A stretch of DNA of 64,000 bases. It comes from Aromatoleum toluclasticum ATCC 700605. GTDB lineage: Bacteria > Pseudomonadota > Gammaproteobacteria > Burkholderiales > Rhodocyclaceae. Of the stretch, positions 31,125 to 42,078 are shown in pieces (the stretch's first letter is position 1; each line of letters begins with the position of its first letter). The DNA lies in NCBI RefSeq assembly GCF_000378245.1, contig NZ_KB899505.1, positions 1 through 64,000 on the forward strand, given 5' to 3'. The notes below the pieces were generated by a model. That model searched no databases and had not been told where the DNA came from. It was given only the letters and a program-made list of their open reading frames with translations. Position numbers and translations under genes: made by a program.

Positions 31125-31853
31125 TCAGGCGCCGGTTTCGGTCTTGGCGCGGGTTGCCGCCGTGACGAGGCGCTTCTTCATCGCGAGCACCTTGTTCGCG
31201 TAGCTCGCGTTCGGATCGCTGAGCGCACCACCGTAGTACTGCAACGCGTTTTGCAGGCTGCCGAAACGCTGCATGCCCTCGACGAGCACCATCGTGCCGA
31301 CGCGGATGTTGAGCGCGGGATCGAAGAGGGCGTCCTCGCCGGCGTTGCGGCCGATCTTGTCGAGATGGAAGCGCGGAATCACCTGCATCAGCCCCTGCGC
31401 GCCCATGTTGCTCTCGGCGAAGGGGTTGAAGCTGGATTCGATTGCCATCACCGCGACGATCAGCAGCGGGTCGATGCCGAGCTTGCGGCCGCTGAGCTCG
31501 GCTGCCGTAAGCAAGGGTTCGAGCGTGCGCGTGGAAATGTTGTAGCGTTGCGCGACGAAATCGCGCACGCCGCGCATCTCGGTCGACAGCCCCACCGCAG
31601 ATACGACGGCCTTCGGGCCCGGCATTTCGGCGGGCACATGCACGACCGGGGCCTGCGCAGTGTCGCTGGCGGCGACAGCCGCCGAAGCACCGACGCCGAG
31701 GTCTGCATAGCTGACGGGGCTCTTCAGCAGGTAGCCCGCTCCGACAAACGCGACGAACGCGAAGGCGGTGAGCATCAGACTGCCGTGAACGAAATGCACG
31801 AAGAACGTGGCCGCGTCGTGAACCCTGCGGCCAGGACAAGTTGCGTGAGTCAT
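31125..31853 (-). CDS. Lytic murein transglycosylase (SLT domain), membrane-anchored
   Basis: 242 aa from the ATG at 31853, which has GGGAGGT upstream. A hydrophobic anchor (about 17-40) is followed by an exposed linker and a C-terminal SLT domain (about 110-235): the catalytic glutamate is in AVMAIESSFNPFAES, and GAQGLMQVIP and AAGAL-like YYGGALSDPNASYANKVL complete it. It cleaves glycan strands of peptidoglycan. The neighbour ampD, which recycles the released anhydromuropeptides, is upstream on the same strand. Confidence 0.9.
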   Translation of the reverse strand: MTHATCPGRRVHDAATFFVHFVHGSLMLTAFAFVAFVGAGYLLKSPVSYADLGVGASAAVAASDTAQAPVVHVPAEMPGPKAVVSAVGLSTEMRGVRDFVAQRYNISTRTLEPLLTAAELSGRKLGIDPLLIVAVMAIESSFNPFAESNMGAQGLMQVIPRFHLDKIGRNAGEDALFDPALNIRVGTMVLVEGMQRFGSLQNALQYYGGALSDPNASYANKVLAMKKRLVTAATRAKTETGA

Positions 31854-32270
31854 CGGTACCTCCCTGCTGCGACCATGCGCCCCCGACCACGGCGCCAACA
31901 GCACGCCCGGGCAGACTTCGCCCGTCGGTCGGAAGAACACGTCTTCAGTGGTTGTTCGAGCGCGCGATCGCAACCAGACCTCACGCCCGGCGGGGATGGG
32001 ATGCGCTCTGCGACGCTGCCCCGGGGCGCCCGATTCCGCTGGGAATCGCGCGCCGCCCCGCTGCCTACTATTGAAAATTGCGATTGAAAACTACGTTGCT
32101 GCAGCGCAGCAACAACCCTACTTTATTGATTTGATTGGGCTTGGTCAACCAGGCGCACGACCTGGGAAGTCCCTCCGCCCTCCTCCCGGTGGCGAAGTTT
32201 TGCACAGACGGGCGTTTGCAAGGCGTGGAATAATTGTCACAAAAGATGTAACAACGATTTCCGGGAGCGT
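31854..32270 (-). promoter_or_regulatory. Long untranslated leader and promoter of the lytic transglycosylase gene
   Basis: 417 bases without a supported gene. On the minus strand TTGACC (32143-32148) and TAAAGT (32120-32125) are 17 bases apart, giving a leader of roughly 260 bases. Just after the start point GTTGCTGC/GCAGCAAC forms a hairpin (32094-32112), then TTTTCAAT occurs twice. Such a long leader could hold an RNA switch, but I could not match one. Confidence 0.5.
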
Positions 32271-32889
32271 TCAGGCCGGCTCGGACAGGGGGCCGCAGGC
32301 GAGTTCGGGCAAGCCCAGCGCCAGTTGCACTCGCCGCCAGTCGAAGCATGGACCGGGGTCGGTTTTGCGCCCTGGTGCGATGTCCGAGTGGCCGGTAACC
32401 GCCTCGATCGGGTAGTGCGCACACAGCACGCGCAGCAGGGCGGCAAGGCGGGCGTACTGCACCGACTCGAAGGGCTGCGTGTCGCAGCCTTCCAGCTCGA
32501 TGCCGATGGAGAAGTCGTTGCAGCGCTCGTGCCCGCGCCAGTTCGACACGCCGGCGTGCCACGCGCGCAGGTCCGTGGGCACGAACTGCATCACGCTACC
32601 GTCCCGGCGGATGTAGAAATGCGCCGACACGCGCAGGTGGCCGATCGTCGCGTAGTATGGGTGCGCGGCGGGATCGAGGGCATTCGTGAACAGTTGCTCG
32701 ACGCCGGGACCGCCGAACTCGTCCGGCGGCAGGCTGATCGCGTGCACGACGACCAGCTTCACCGTCGTGTCGGCGGGACGCGCATCGCAGTTCGGCGACG
32801 GGCAGCGCTGCACCCCCTCGAGCCAGCCGCCGCCGAGGCACCCGAGGGCGTCAGCGAGGGGCTCACGGGGCGCGACGTCCGCCGTCGGC

Positions 32890-32897
<8 letters not shown>
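32271..32897 (-). CDS. ampD: 1,6-anhydro-N-acetylmuramyl-L-alanine amidase AmpD
   Basis: 208 aa, a cytoplasmic zinc amidase that splits anhydromuropeptides during cell-wall recycling and so limits AmpR signalling. Zinc ligands are seen in [11 protein letters not shown] (H52) and in [20 protein letters not shown] (His and Asp). The Asn/Glu surroundings [11 protein letters not shown] fit the family. The start overlaps the ygiQ stop by 8 bases, so it is translated with ygiQ. No ampR or beta-lactamase gene is nearby. Confidence 0.93.
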
Positions 32898-35160
<2,263 letters not shown>

Positions 35161-35191
35161 TGTACTCGGACGCCCGGGCGCCCTCTCGGGT

Positions 35192-36175
35192 TCAATCGGC
35201 GAGCGCCGGCTGCGCGTCGGCGAGGCGGATCGCGTCGCGGCGCGCCTCGTCGAGCAGCCATTCGCGGAAGGCGGCGACGTTGGGCCGCGGGACGGCTGCC
35301 TGCGGCGTCACGATGTAATACGCGAAGCGGCGCCGCAGGCTGATGCCGAAGGGCACGACAAGGCGGCCGGCGGCGACCTCCGCCGCGACCAGGGGCTTGG
35401 AGACCAGCGCTACGCCCAGCCCGTCGAGCGCGGCGGCGATGGCGAGGCCCGAGTCGCTGAAGTGCAGGCCGGCGTCCGCGCGCACCGAGGTGACGCCTGC
35501 GGCATGCAGCCATTCGGCCCAAGTCGGCCGCTCGCGCGTGTCGGGCACGGTGTCGTCGTGGATCAGGTTGTGGCGGTGCAGGTCGGACGGCTGGCGCAGC
35601 GGGATCTTCGCGCGCAGCAGCGCCGGGCTGCACACCGCGGTGTATTCGGGCTCGAGCAGGATCTCGCTGCGATAGCCGGGATAGGCGCCGGTGCCGAAGC
35701 GTATCCACAGCTGGCCGTCGCCGGAGTGCCGGGTGAGCGGCTCGATGCCCAGCCCCGCGGCGTCGCGGCCGTCGATCGCCTTGGTCGCGCTCGCGAGGTG
35801 CAGTTCGATCTGCGGGTGCTGTTCCGCGAAGCGCTGCAGCCTTGGGACGAGCCAGCGCGACGCGAAGGACGGCGGCGCGACGACCGACAGCCGGCTCAAG
35901 GGGCGCATCGCGCGCACCGTCTCGACCGACTCGGCAATCGCGCTCATCGCTTCGCGCAGCTTGGGCAGCATCGCCTCGCCTTCCGGAGTGAGTTCGAGCG
36001 CGCGCGTCAGGCGCCGGAACAGGGGCGCGCCCAGGTCGTGCTCGAGACCGCGAATCTGATGGCTGATCGCGGTCGGCGTGACAGAGAGCTCCTCGGCGGC
36101 ATGCTTGAAGCTCAGGTGACGCGCGGCGACCTCGAAGGCGCGCAGGGCGTTGAGCGGCGGGAGACGGATGGCCAT
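35192..36175 (-). CDS. LysR-family regulator, GcvA-like
   Basis: 327 aa. The N-terminal winged helix-turn-helix ([19 protein letters not shown], then [19 protein letters not shown]) is very close in pattern to GcvA, regulator of the glycine cleavage system, and a periplasmic-binding-like effector domain follows. No gcv gene is in the window, so the effector and targets are open. It is divergent from a 58-residue gene, whose promoter region carries a palindrome that could be its operator. Confidence 0.93.
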   Translation of the reverse strand: MAIRLPPLNALRAFEVAARHLSFKHAAEELSVTPTAISHQIRGLEHDLGAPLFRRLTRALELTPEGEAMLPKLREAMSAIAESVETVRAMRPLSRLSVVAPPSFASRWLVPRLQRFAEQHPQIELHLASATKAIDGRDAAGLGIEPLTRHSGDGQLWIRFGTGAYPGYRSEILLEPEYTAVCSPALLRAKIPLRQPSDLHRHNLIHDDTVPDTRERPTWAEWLHAAGVTSVRADAGLHFSDSGLAIAAALDGLGVALVSKPLVAAEVAAGRLVVPFGISLRRRFAYYIVTPQAAVPRPNVAAFREWLLDEARRDAIRLADAQPALAD

Positions 36176-36230
36176 ACGCGAACGGTCAGACGGATGAGAT
36201 TTTCTAATGCATCACATGATGAACGATCGT

Positions 36231-36259
36231 TTGTTGCAATGCAACAAGCTCCGTAGAGT
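36231..36259 (+). promoter_or_regulatory. Promoter with overlapping palindrome (candidate operator)
   Basis: TTGTTG (36231-36236) and TAGAGT (36254-36259) are 17 bases apart, a good sigma70 fit for the small gene at 36306. The -35 is one half of a perfect palindrome TTGTTGC-AAT-GCAACAA (36231-36247), so a bound repressor would block it. The divergent LysR gene is the obvious candidate, though the dyad is not the classic T-N11-A form. Confidence 0.55.
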
Positions 36260-36305
36260 CGCGTCCATGCCCTCACGACGGGCTGCACTGTCAAGGAGCC
36301 GCACA

Positions 36306-36482
36306 ATGGACAACGACTATCTCTTCTATCAAGGCCGAATCCGCGAAGCGCAGCGTCTGCGCAACGAAGCCCTGGGCCAGATCCTGGTCGACGGCTGGAA
36401 CGGTACAAAACGTCTGGTCACCCGCATCGCACGGGCCGCGGTCGGCTTGCTGCTGGGCGTGCGTTACCCCCAACCCCACTGA
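36306..36482 (+). CDS. 58-residue protein of unknown function
   Basis: 58 aa, beginning MDNDYLFYQGRIREAQRLRN and preceded by AAGGAG 6 bases upstream; this start is preferred over upstream ATGs that lack one. The first half is charged and helical; the second half (TKRLVTRIARAAVGLLLGV) looks like an amphipathic or membrane-tending helix. Size and shape recall small stress-type proteins such as the DUF1127/RSP group, but I cannot place it. Its promoter carries a palindrome and faces a GcvA-like regulator. Confidence 0.7.
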   Translation: MDNDYLFYQGRIREAQRLRNEALGQILVDGWNGTKRLVTRIARAAVGLLLGVRYPQPH

Positions 36483-36510
36483 AACGAAACGCGCCCCATG
36501 AGGGCGCCGC

Positions 36511-36888
36511 TCAATCGCCCGCCCTGCGCCGCCCCCGACGCAGGGCGACGATGCCGTACACGAGCACGTTGATCGCCAGCACCAGGAGTCCGAGCACGAG
36601 CTGGACCCGGGGTGTGAGCCCCGCCGGGTAGATCAGCGGGATCAGGTAATGCTCGATGAAGCCCCCGCGGTAGTCCACGCCCCCCGCCGCCCGGCGCAGC
36701 GCGTTCTCGAGCGGGGTCAGCGGGCAGGTCCAGCCGATCAGTTCGATGCCCGCTCCGTAAGCGGCGACGGGCAGATGCACCCACACCGTGTGCGGCCAGC
36801 GCAGCGTGAGCAGGCCGCCAAGCACGACGAAGGCGATGAAGAGCGCGTGCACGAGCACGACGAGATCGGCCGCCATCAGAGCAAGCAC
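36511..36888 (-). CDS. DUF2784 family membrane protein
   Basis: 125 aa with four hydrophobic segments. The family pattern is clear: DLVVLVHALFIAFVVLGG at the start, GIELIGWTCPLTPLENALR in the middle, and the C-terminal YPAGLTPRVQLVLGL. I chose the GTG at 36888 because GAGG stands 8 bases before it; an ATG 12 bases downstream is the alternative. It follows the EamA transporter gene by 22 bases and is probably co-transcribed. Function unknown. Confidence 0.82.
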   Translation of the reverse strand: MLALMAADLVVLVHALFIAFVVLGGLLTLRWPHTVWVHLPVAAYGAGIELIGWTCPLTPLENALRRAAGGVDYRGGFIEHYLIPLIYPAGLTPRVQLVLGLLVLAINVLVYGIVALRRGRRRAGD

Positions 36889-36910
36889 GGTGTTTTCCTC
36901 AAGAGTTGCT

Positions 36911-37888
36911 TCAGGCCGGCCGGAACACGCGCACGCCCAGCAGTACGCCCACGACCAGCAGCACGATGCCGGCCGCCTCGCCGACGCCCGGCCAGCGCCC
37001 GTACCACAGGAAAGCATAGAGCAGCGCCGACAGGGTTTCGAACACGATGAGCTGGCCCGCAAACGCCGGGGGCAACAAATGACTCGCGCGGTTCCACAGC
37101 AGCGTGCCTAGCCAGGACGCGGCAAGCCCGACGAGCAGCATCAGTCCGGCGAAAGCCCACGGACGCGGCCCCAGCGGCCAGTCGAACGCCTGCGTCGGCG
37201 CAACGAGGCCCTGCCACAGCGCGAAGCCGGCCGCGGCGGCGAGTGCCAGCGGCAGCGTCACGAGCCCCTGCGCGGTCGCCCAGGGCCGCGCCATGCTCGG
37301 CGCGCGCGCGCGCAGCCAGCGCGCATTGCGGATCGGATACCAGGTCCAGGACGCGACCGCGACGAGGGCCAGCAGCAGCCCCAGCGCGTAGCGCAACCCG
37401 CCGCGGGCGCCCTGCCCTGCCGCATCCGCCGCATGGGCGGACGAATCGAACTGCACGACGACGAGGCCCGCAAGGATCACCACGAGCGGCAGCGCGAGGC
37501 GCCGCCATGCGACGACGTCGGCGGCATTGCCGGCCCGGCGCTCGGCAAGGTTGGCGCAGATCGCGATCACCACCGGCAGCGTGCCGATCATCAGCGTCGG
37601 CACCGGTGCGCCGGCGAGCTGGATCGCGCTCGCGAGCGTCGTGTAATAGATGAGGTTGCCGACCAGTGCGAGCTTGCCGGCCTCGATCCAGTCGGCGCGC
37701 GTGAGCTTCGCCAAGGCCGCGCGGTCCATCCAGGCCAGGGCGACGGCGAGCACGCCGAAGGCGATGTAGCGGCCGAACGCGAGCACGATGCCGGGGTAGT
37801 CCCCGAGCATGAGCGGCACGACGAACACGAGCCCCCACAACATCCCCGCACCGAGCGCGGCGAGCAAACCAGCCAGCATGGACTCCAT
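36911..37888 (-). CDS. DMT/EamA family transporter
   Basis: About 325 aa with ten predicted membrane segments in two EamA halves, the drug/metabolite transporter fold (inner membrane). The start is taken at 37888; an ATG at 37879 is also possible. Substrates in this superfamily range from amino acids to metabolites and cannot be read from sequence. It is followed by the DUF2784 gene and is divergent from lutA. Confidence 0.85.
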   Translation of the reverse strand: MESMLAGLLAALGAGMLWGLVFVVPLMLGDYPGIVLAFGRYIAFGVLAVALAWMDRAALAKLTRADWIEAGKLALVGNLIYYTTLASAIQLAGAPVPTLMIGTLPVVIAICANLAERRAGNAADVVAWRRLALPLVVILAGLVVVQFDSSAHAADAAGQGARGGLRYALGLLLALVAVASWTWYPIRNARWLRARAPSMARPWATAQGLVTLPLALAAAAGFALWQGLVAPTQAFDWPLGPRPWAFAGLMLLVGLAASWLGTLLWNRASHLLPPAFAGQLIVFETLSALLYAFLWYGRWPGVGEAAGIVLLVVGVLLGVRVFRPA

Positions 37889-38099
37889 CCCCGATTCGAA
37901 GGCGCGCAGTGTGCCATGCAACACCCCCTCGCGGGTGCGGGGAAACCCTGAGCACGCACGAATCGGCGCTGCCAGCTGCTATGCTGGCCAGGACATGAAC
38001 CGGGCTCATCGCGGGGCTGAAAATCCCTCGCCGCACATCCGCGCGGAGCTTGTTAACATCGCCTCACCTCATTCCGAACAAGAACCGGAGACCTCCCAC

Positions 38100-38885
38100 A
38101 TGACCGAATCGCCCACCCGCGGGCCGCGCGTCGGACTGTTCGCCACCTGCCTGATGAACGTGTTCCGGCCGAACGTCGGCTTCTCGGCGGTGAAGCTCCT
38201 CGAAGACGCCGGCTGTAGCGTCGAGGTGCCCGCGAACCAGACCTGCTGCGGCCAGCCCGGCTACAACAGCGGCGACTACGACGCCGCGCGCGCGCTCGCC
38301 CGCCAGGTGATAGAGACCTTCGAGAACTACGATTACATCGTCGGCCCCTCCGGCTCGTGCATGGCGACGATCCGCCACGACTACCCGGTACTGTTCCAGG
38401 ATGACCCCATGTGGCTGCCGCGCGCGCAGGCGCTGTCGGAGAAGGCCTGGGAGCTGCTGTCCTTCCTCGCCGACGTGCTGCACGCCGCGCCGGCCGACTC
38501 GCACTATGACGGCACGGTGACCTACCACGACTCCTGCTCGGGCCTGCGCGGCCTGGGCATCAAGGGCCAGCCGCGCGCGCTGCTGGGCGAGGTCGACGGC
38601 CTGAAGCTCAAGGAGATGGAGGACAGCGAGGTGTGCTGCGGCTTCGGCGGCACCTTCTGCGTGAAGTACCCGGAGATCTCCGAGAAGATGGTCGAGGACA
38701 AGGTGCGCAACGTCCTCGCGACGGGGGCCGACACGCTCGTCGGCGGCGACCTGGGCTGCCTGATGAACATCGCCGGGCGCCTGAGGCGTATCAACGCGCC
38801 GGTGAAGGTCTTCCACACCGCCGAAGTGCTCGCCGGGCTGGCCGACGGGCCGGGCCTCGCCGGCGCCGCGAAGGAGTCCGACTGA
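38100..38885 (+). CDS. lutA: L-lactate utilization protein LutA
   Basis: 261 aa, an Fe-S protein with two cysteine-rich CCG domains: NQTCCGQPGYNSG (about 46) and SEVCCGFGGTFCVK (about 178). With LutB and LutC it forms the non-flavin L-lactate oxidation complex that feeds electrons to the respiratory chain. GGAG precedes the start. Its stop overlaps the lutB start by one base (TGATG). Confidence 0.95.
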   Translation: MTESPTRGPRVGLFATCLMNVFRPNVGFSAVKLLEDAGCSVEVPANQTCCGQPGYNSGDYDAARALARQVIETFENYDYIVGPSGSCMATIRHDYPVLFQDDPMWLPRAQALSEKAWELLSFLADVLHAAPADSHYDGTVTYHDSCSGLRGLGIKGQPRALLGEVDGLKLKEMEDSEVCCGFGGTFCVKYPEISEKMVEDKVRNVLATGADTLVGGDLGCLMNIAGRLRRINAPVKVFHTAEVLAGLADGPGLAGAAKESD

Positions 38886-40291
38886 TGGAAATCCGTTCGA
38901 AGGAATTCAAGCAGCGCGCAGTCTTCGCGATCCACGATGCGAGCCTGCAGCAGGCGCTGGGCAAGGCGCGCGGCGGCTTCGTCGGCAAGCGCGCGCAGCA
39001 GGCGGCGGAGCTGCCGGAGTTCGAGCAGCTGCGCGAGGAAGCGAAGAACACGAAGAATCACATCCTCGACAACCTCGACCACTACCTCGAACGCTACGAG
39101 GCGGCGGTGACGGCCGCGGGCGGCCACGTGCATTGGGCGCGCGACGCCGAGGAGGCACGCAGGATCATCCTCGACATCTGCAAGCGCGTCGACGCGAAGA
39201 CCGTCACGAAGGGCAAGTCGATGGTGTCGGAGGAGATCGGCCTGAACGAGGCGCTGATCGAGCACGGTATGGAAGTCGTCGAGACCGACCTCGGCGAATA
39301 CATCATCCAGCTCGCACACGAACCGCCCTCGCACATCATCGCGCCGGCGGTGCACAAGACCAAGGACCAGGTCTCGGACCTCTTCGAGAAGGCCCACGGC
39401 GGCCCGCGCAAGACCGAGGTTGCGGACCTCGTCAATGAGGCGCGCAGGGTGTTGCGCGACAAATACTTCAAGGCCGACGTCGGCATCACCGGCGGCAACT
39501 TCCTCGTCGCGGAGACCGGCTCGTCCATCATCGTCACGAACGAGGGCAACGGCGACCTGACGCAGACGCTGGCGAAGGTGCACATCGTCACCTCCGGCAT
39601 CGAGCGCGTGGTGCCGACGCTCGACGACGCGACACTGTTCCTGCGTCTGCTGGCGCGCAGCGCGACCGGTCAGGAGACGGAGACCTACACGACGATCTCG
39701 ACCGGCCCGCGCCGCGCCGGGGATCTCGACGGCCCCGAGGAGTACCACGTCGTGCTGGTCGACAACGGCCGCTCGAAGATGCTCGCCGGACGCTTCAAGG
39801 ACATGCTGCGCTGCATCCGCTGCGGCGCGTGCATGAATCATTGCCCGGTGTATGGCGCGGTCGGCGGACACGCCTACGGCTGGGTGTATCCGGGACCGAT
39901 GGGCTCGGTGCTGACGCCGCTGATCAAGGGGCTGGACAACGCCTACGACCTGCCCAACGCCTGCACGCTCAACGGGCGCTGCGCCTCGGTGTGCCCGGTG
40001 AAGATTCCTCTGCCCGACCTGCTGCGCGAGCTGCGCCACATGCAGCACCAGCAGGACATCACGCCGGTGATGCAGAAGCGCGCGCTGCAGGTGTGGCGCT
40101 ACGTCGCGACGCGGCCGAAGCTCTACCACGCGCTCGAACAGGTCGGCGCGCGTTTCCTGTCGGCGATCGCGAAGAACGGCAGCATCCGCCGCCTGCCGCT
40201 CGCCGGCGCCTGGACCGACGTGCGCGACCTGCCGGCTCCAGCCGGGCGCACCTTCCTCGAACTGTGGCAAGGCAAGCGAGGCCAGAAATGA
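38885..40291 (+). CDS. lutB: L-lactate utilization Fe-S protein LutB
   Basis: 468 aa. The N-terminal LUD domain (about 60-290) is followed by two ferredoxin-type cysteine clusters: C310, C313, C316, C320 in CIRCGACMNHCP, and C360, C366, C370 in CTLNGRCASVCP, which bind 4Fe-4S centres. It is the electron-transfer core of the Lut complex. The start is set by TGATG with lutA, the stop by ATGA with lutC, so all three are translationally coupled. Confidence 0.95.
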   Translation: MEIRSKEFKQRAVFAIHDASLQQALGKARGGFVGKRAQQAAELPEFEQLREEAKNTKNHILDNLDHYLERYEAAVTAAGGHVHWARDAEEARRIILDICKRVDAKTVTKGKSMVSEEIGLNEALIEHGMEVVETDLGEYIIQLAHEPPSHIIAPAVHKTKDQVSDLFEKAHGGPRKTEVADLVNEARRVLRDKYFKADVGITGGNFLVAETGSSIIVTNEGNGDLTQTLAKVHIVTSGIERVVPTLDDATLFLRLLARSATGQETETYTTISTGPRRAGDLDGPEEYHVVLVDNGRSKMLAGRFKDMLRCIRCGACMNHCPVYGAVGGHAYGWVYPGPMGSVLTPLIKGLDNAYDLPNACTLNGRCASVCPVKIPLPDLLRELRHMQHQQDITPVMQKRALQVWRYVATRPKLYHALEQVGARFLSAIAKNGSIRRLPLAGAWTDVRDLPAPAGRTFLELWQGKRGQK

Positions 40292-40929
40292 CTGCAGCAA
40301 CGAACGCCCGCGAGGCGATCCTCAATTCCGTCCGCTCCGCGCTGCGACGCGGACCGCTCGACGACGCACGGCGCGCCGAACTCGACGCGCGCCGCCCCCA
40401 CCACACCCGCCCCGCGCAGGACGAGGAGCTCGTCGCGCGCTTCATCCGCAAGTTCGAGAGCCGCGCCGGCACGACCGTGCGCGTCGCGAGCCGTGCCGAC
40501 GTTCCGGCTGCGGTCGAAGCCTATCGCGCCGACAAGGGCCTGCCCGCGCACGCCGCGGTCGGCGCCGCGCTGCAGGACCTGGCGTTTCCGGGCCTGGAGA
40601 TCCACCACGACCCGGCCGGCATCAGCGAGACGATGGCGGTGTCGCAGGCGCTCGCCGGCATTGCCGAACCCGGCAGCCTGATGATGGCCTCCGGCCCGGC
40701 GAGCCCGATCACGCACAACTTCGTGCCCGACGATCACGTCGTCGTGCTCGACGCGGGCGCGATCGTCGGGCACTTCGAGGAGGCCTGGGAAGTCCTGCGC
40801 GCGCGCGCCGAAGGCATGCCGCGCGCGACCAACATCATCTCGGGCCCGTCGCGCACGGCCGACGTCGAGCAGACCATCCAGCTCGGCGCGCACGGCCCGC
40901 GGCGCGTACATGTGATCATCGTCGGCTGA
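40288..40929 (+). CDS. lutC: L-lactate utilization protein LutC (LUD domain)
   Basis: 213 aa, a LUD-domain protein with the glycine/serine-rich PGSLMMASGPASPITHNFVP and the C-terminal RTADVEQTIQLGAHGPRRVH. It completes the lutABC operon. No lactate permease (lctP/lldP) or GntR-type lutR lies beside it, so uptake and regulation are encoded elsewhere. Confidence 0.93.
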   Translation: MTAATNAREAILNSVRSALRRGPLDDARRAELDARRPHHTRPAQDEELVARFIRKFESRAGTTVRVASRADVPAAVEAYRADKGLPAHAAVGAALQDLAFPGLEIHHDPAGISETMAVSQALAGIAEPGSLMMASGPASPITHNFVPDDHVVVLDAGAIVGHFEEAWEVLRARAEGMPRATNIISGPSRTADVEQTIQLGAHGPRRVHVIIVG

Positions 40930-41097
40930 GGCCGGCGCTCACGCTCCCGGGGGCGGCTTCATGCTCCCGGCCTAGTCCCTTTCATGCATATTCGCTTACA
41001 ACTCGACGACAACCTCTCCGCTCGATCTCGCGTTTAATGCGCATGGGGACAACGATACGCGCTGCGTGACGATGTCCGGTCAGTCAGGAGAAGAACC

Positions 41098-41457
41098 ATG
41101 AAATCGAAAACCCTCAAACTGCTTGCTGCAATGATCGCCGGGGGTGCCCTGATCGCTGCCACGCCCGCCCATGCCGACCGCGACCACTGGCGCGACGACG
41201 GCTATCGCGAATGGCGCGGCGACGGCCACCGTCACGGCCATTACAAGAAATTCCGCGACTCGGAGCGCGTCGTGATCCGCGAACGGATCGTCGAACGCCG
41301 CCCGGTGGTGCGCGAATACCGCTACTACGAGCGTCCGATCGGCTACTACGCTCCGGCGCCCGTCTATGCCCCGGTCTACGCGCCGCGCATCTATCCGCGC
41401 GATCCTGCGATCACCATCGGCGTCGACATCCCGCCGCTGGTCATTCCGTTGCGCTGA
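41098..41457 (+). CDS. Secreted Tyr/Arg/His-rich protein with PXPV-type repeat, function unknown
   Basis: 119 aa, preceded by AGGAG. A signal peptide ends at AHA (residue 26). The mature chain begins rich in Asp/His/Arg, then has Arg/Glu-rich (VVIRERIVERRPVVREY) and Tyr/Pro-rich (YYAPAPVYAPVYAPRIYP) stretches. The repeated A-P-V-Y pattern resembles PXPV-repeat proteins of betaproteobacteria. Probably periplasmic or outer-membrane associated. It stands alone; the 168 bases before it show no clear promoter. Confidence 0.7.
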   Translation: MKSKTLKLLAAMIAGGALIAATPAHADRDHWRDDGYREWRGDGHRHGHYKKFRDSERVVIRERIVERRPVVREYRYYERPIGYYAPAPVYAPVYAPRIYPRDPAITIGVDIPPLVIPLR

Positions 41458-41478
41458 CACAACACTTCGCAACACCCG

Positions 41479-42072
41479 CTAGCCGGGTCCGCGCAGGGCC
41501 CGGCTCTTCGCCGCGAACGCTTCGGCGGCGGCGATGAACTCGAAGAAATCCGCCTCGAAACCAGCGTAGTCGGCGAGCAGTTCCCCACCGCTGCCGGTGA
41601 GCGGGTTCGCCCGGCGCAACCGCTGCGCCATGCGGTCGAGCGCCATCGCGATGACGTCCGCCGAGCGGTAACTCCCCAGCCAGTCCGATTCGCGCATGCG
41701 CGGCAGGATCACCTCGAGCCGCGGCGGCAGCAGCACGCCGTTGGCGTCCATCAGCGCGTACATCGCCGCACTGAAACGCTCGAGCGGCTCGTCGTGGAAG
41801 CGCTCCCAGTGCAGGGCGAGGAAATGGTCATAGAACATGTCGACCATCACCCCGGCGACGCGGCGCCGCTCGGGTGACACCCGCGCCCGGCTGCGCACGA
41901 AGGCGGGGTGGGTTTCTGCGAAGACGTCGATCTGGCGATGCAGGCGCACGCCCGCCGCGACGTCCGGCGGCAGCCCCGCCGGCAGCGGCCCCTTGACGAA
42001 GTCGCCCATCAGGCCGCCGAGGCGATCGGCGGGCGACTCTCCGGCGAGCCAGGCGTGGGCGAGGAAGTTCAT
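41479..42072 (-). CDS. acpH: Acyl carrier protein phosphodiesterase (AcpH, DUF479)
   Basis: 197 aa, matching the HD-type phosphodiesterase family that removes 4'-phosphopantetheine from acyl carrier protein. The family start MNFLAHAWLAGES, GLMGDFVKG and VRLHRQIDVFAETHP motifs hold the expected His/Asp metal ligands. It follows the LysR gene by 6 bases and so ends a tag-lysR-acpH unit on the minus strand. Confidence 0.88.
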   Translation of the reverse strand: MNFLAHAWLAGESPADRLGGLMGDFVKGPLPAGLPPDVAAGVRLHRQIDVFAETHPAFVRSRARVSPERRRVAGVMVDMFYDHFLALHWERFHDEPLERFSAAMYALMDANGVLLPPRLEVILPRMRESDWLGSYRSADVIAMALDRMAQRLRRANPLTGSGGELLADYAGFEADFFEFIAAAEAFAAKSRALRGPG

Positions 42073-42078
42073 GCTTGC

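Noticed and set aside
32150-32260. Partial resemblance to a c-di-GMP-I (GEMM) riboswitch after ampD on the minus strand
   Set aside because: Fragments like GCAAAC and CCACCGGG occur, but the order and the paired tetraloop-receptor elements could not be laid out, and the best promoter lies downstream of them.
36231-36247. Classic LysR T-N11-A box
   Set aside because: The palindrome is real, but its symmetric positions give G-N11-C, so it is reported only as a general operator candidate.
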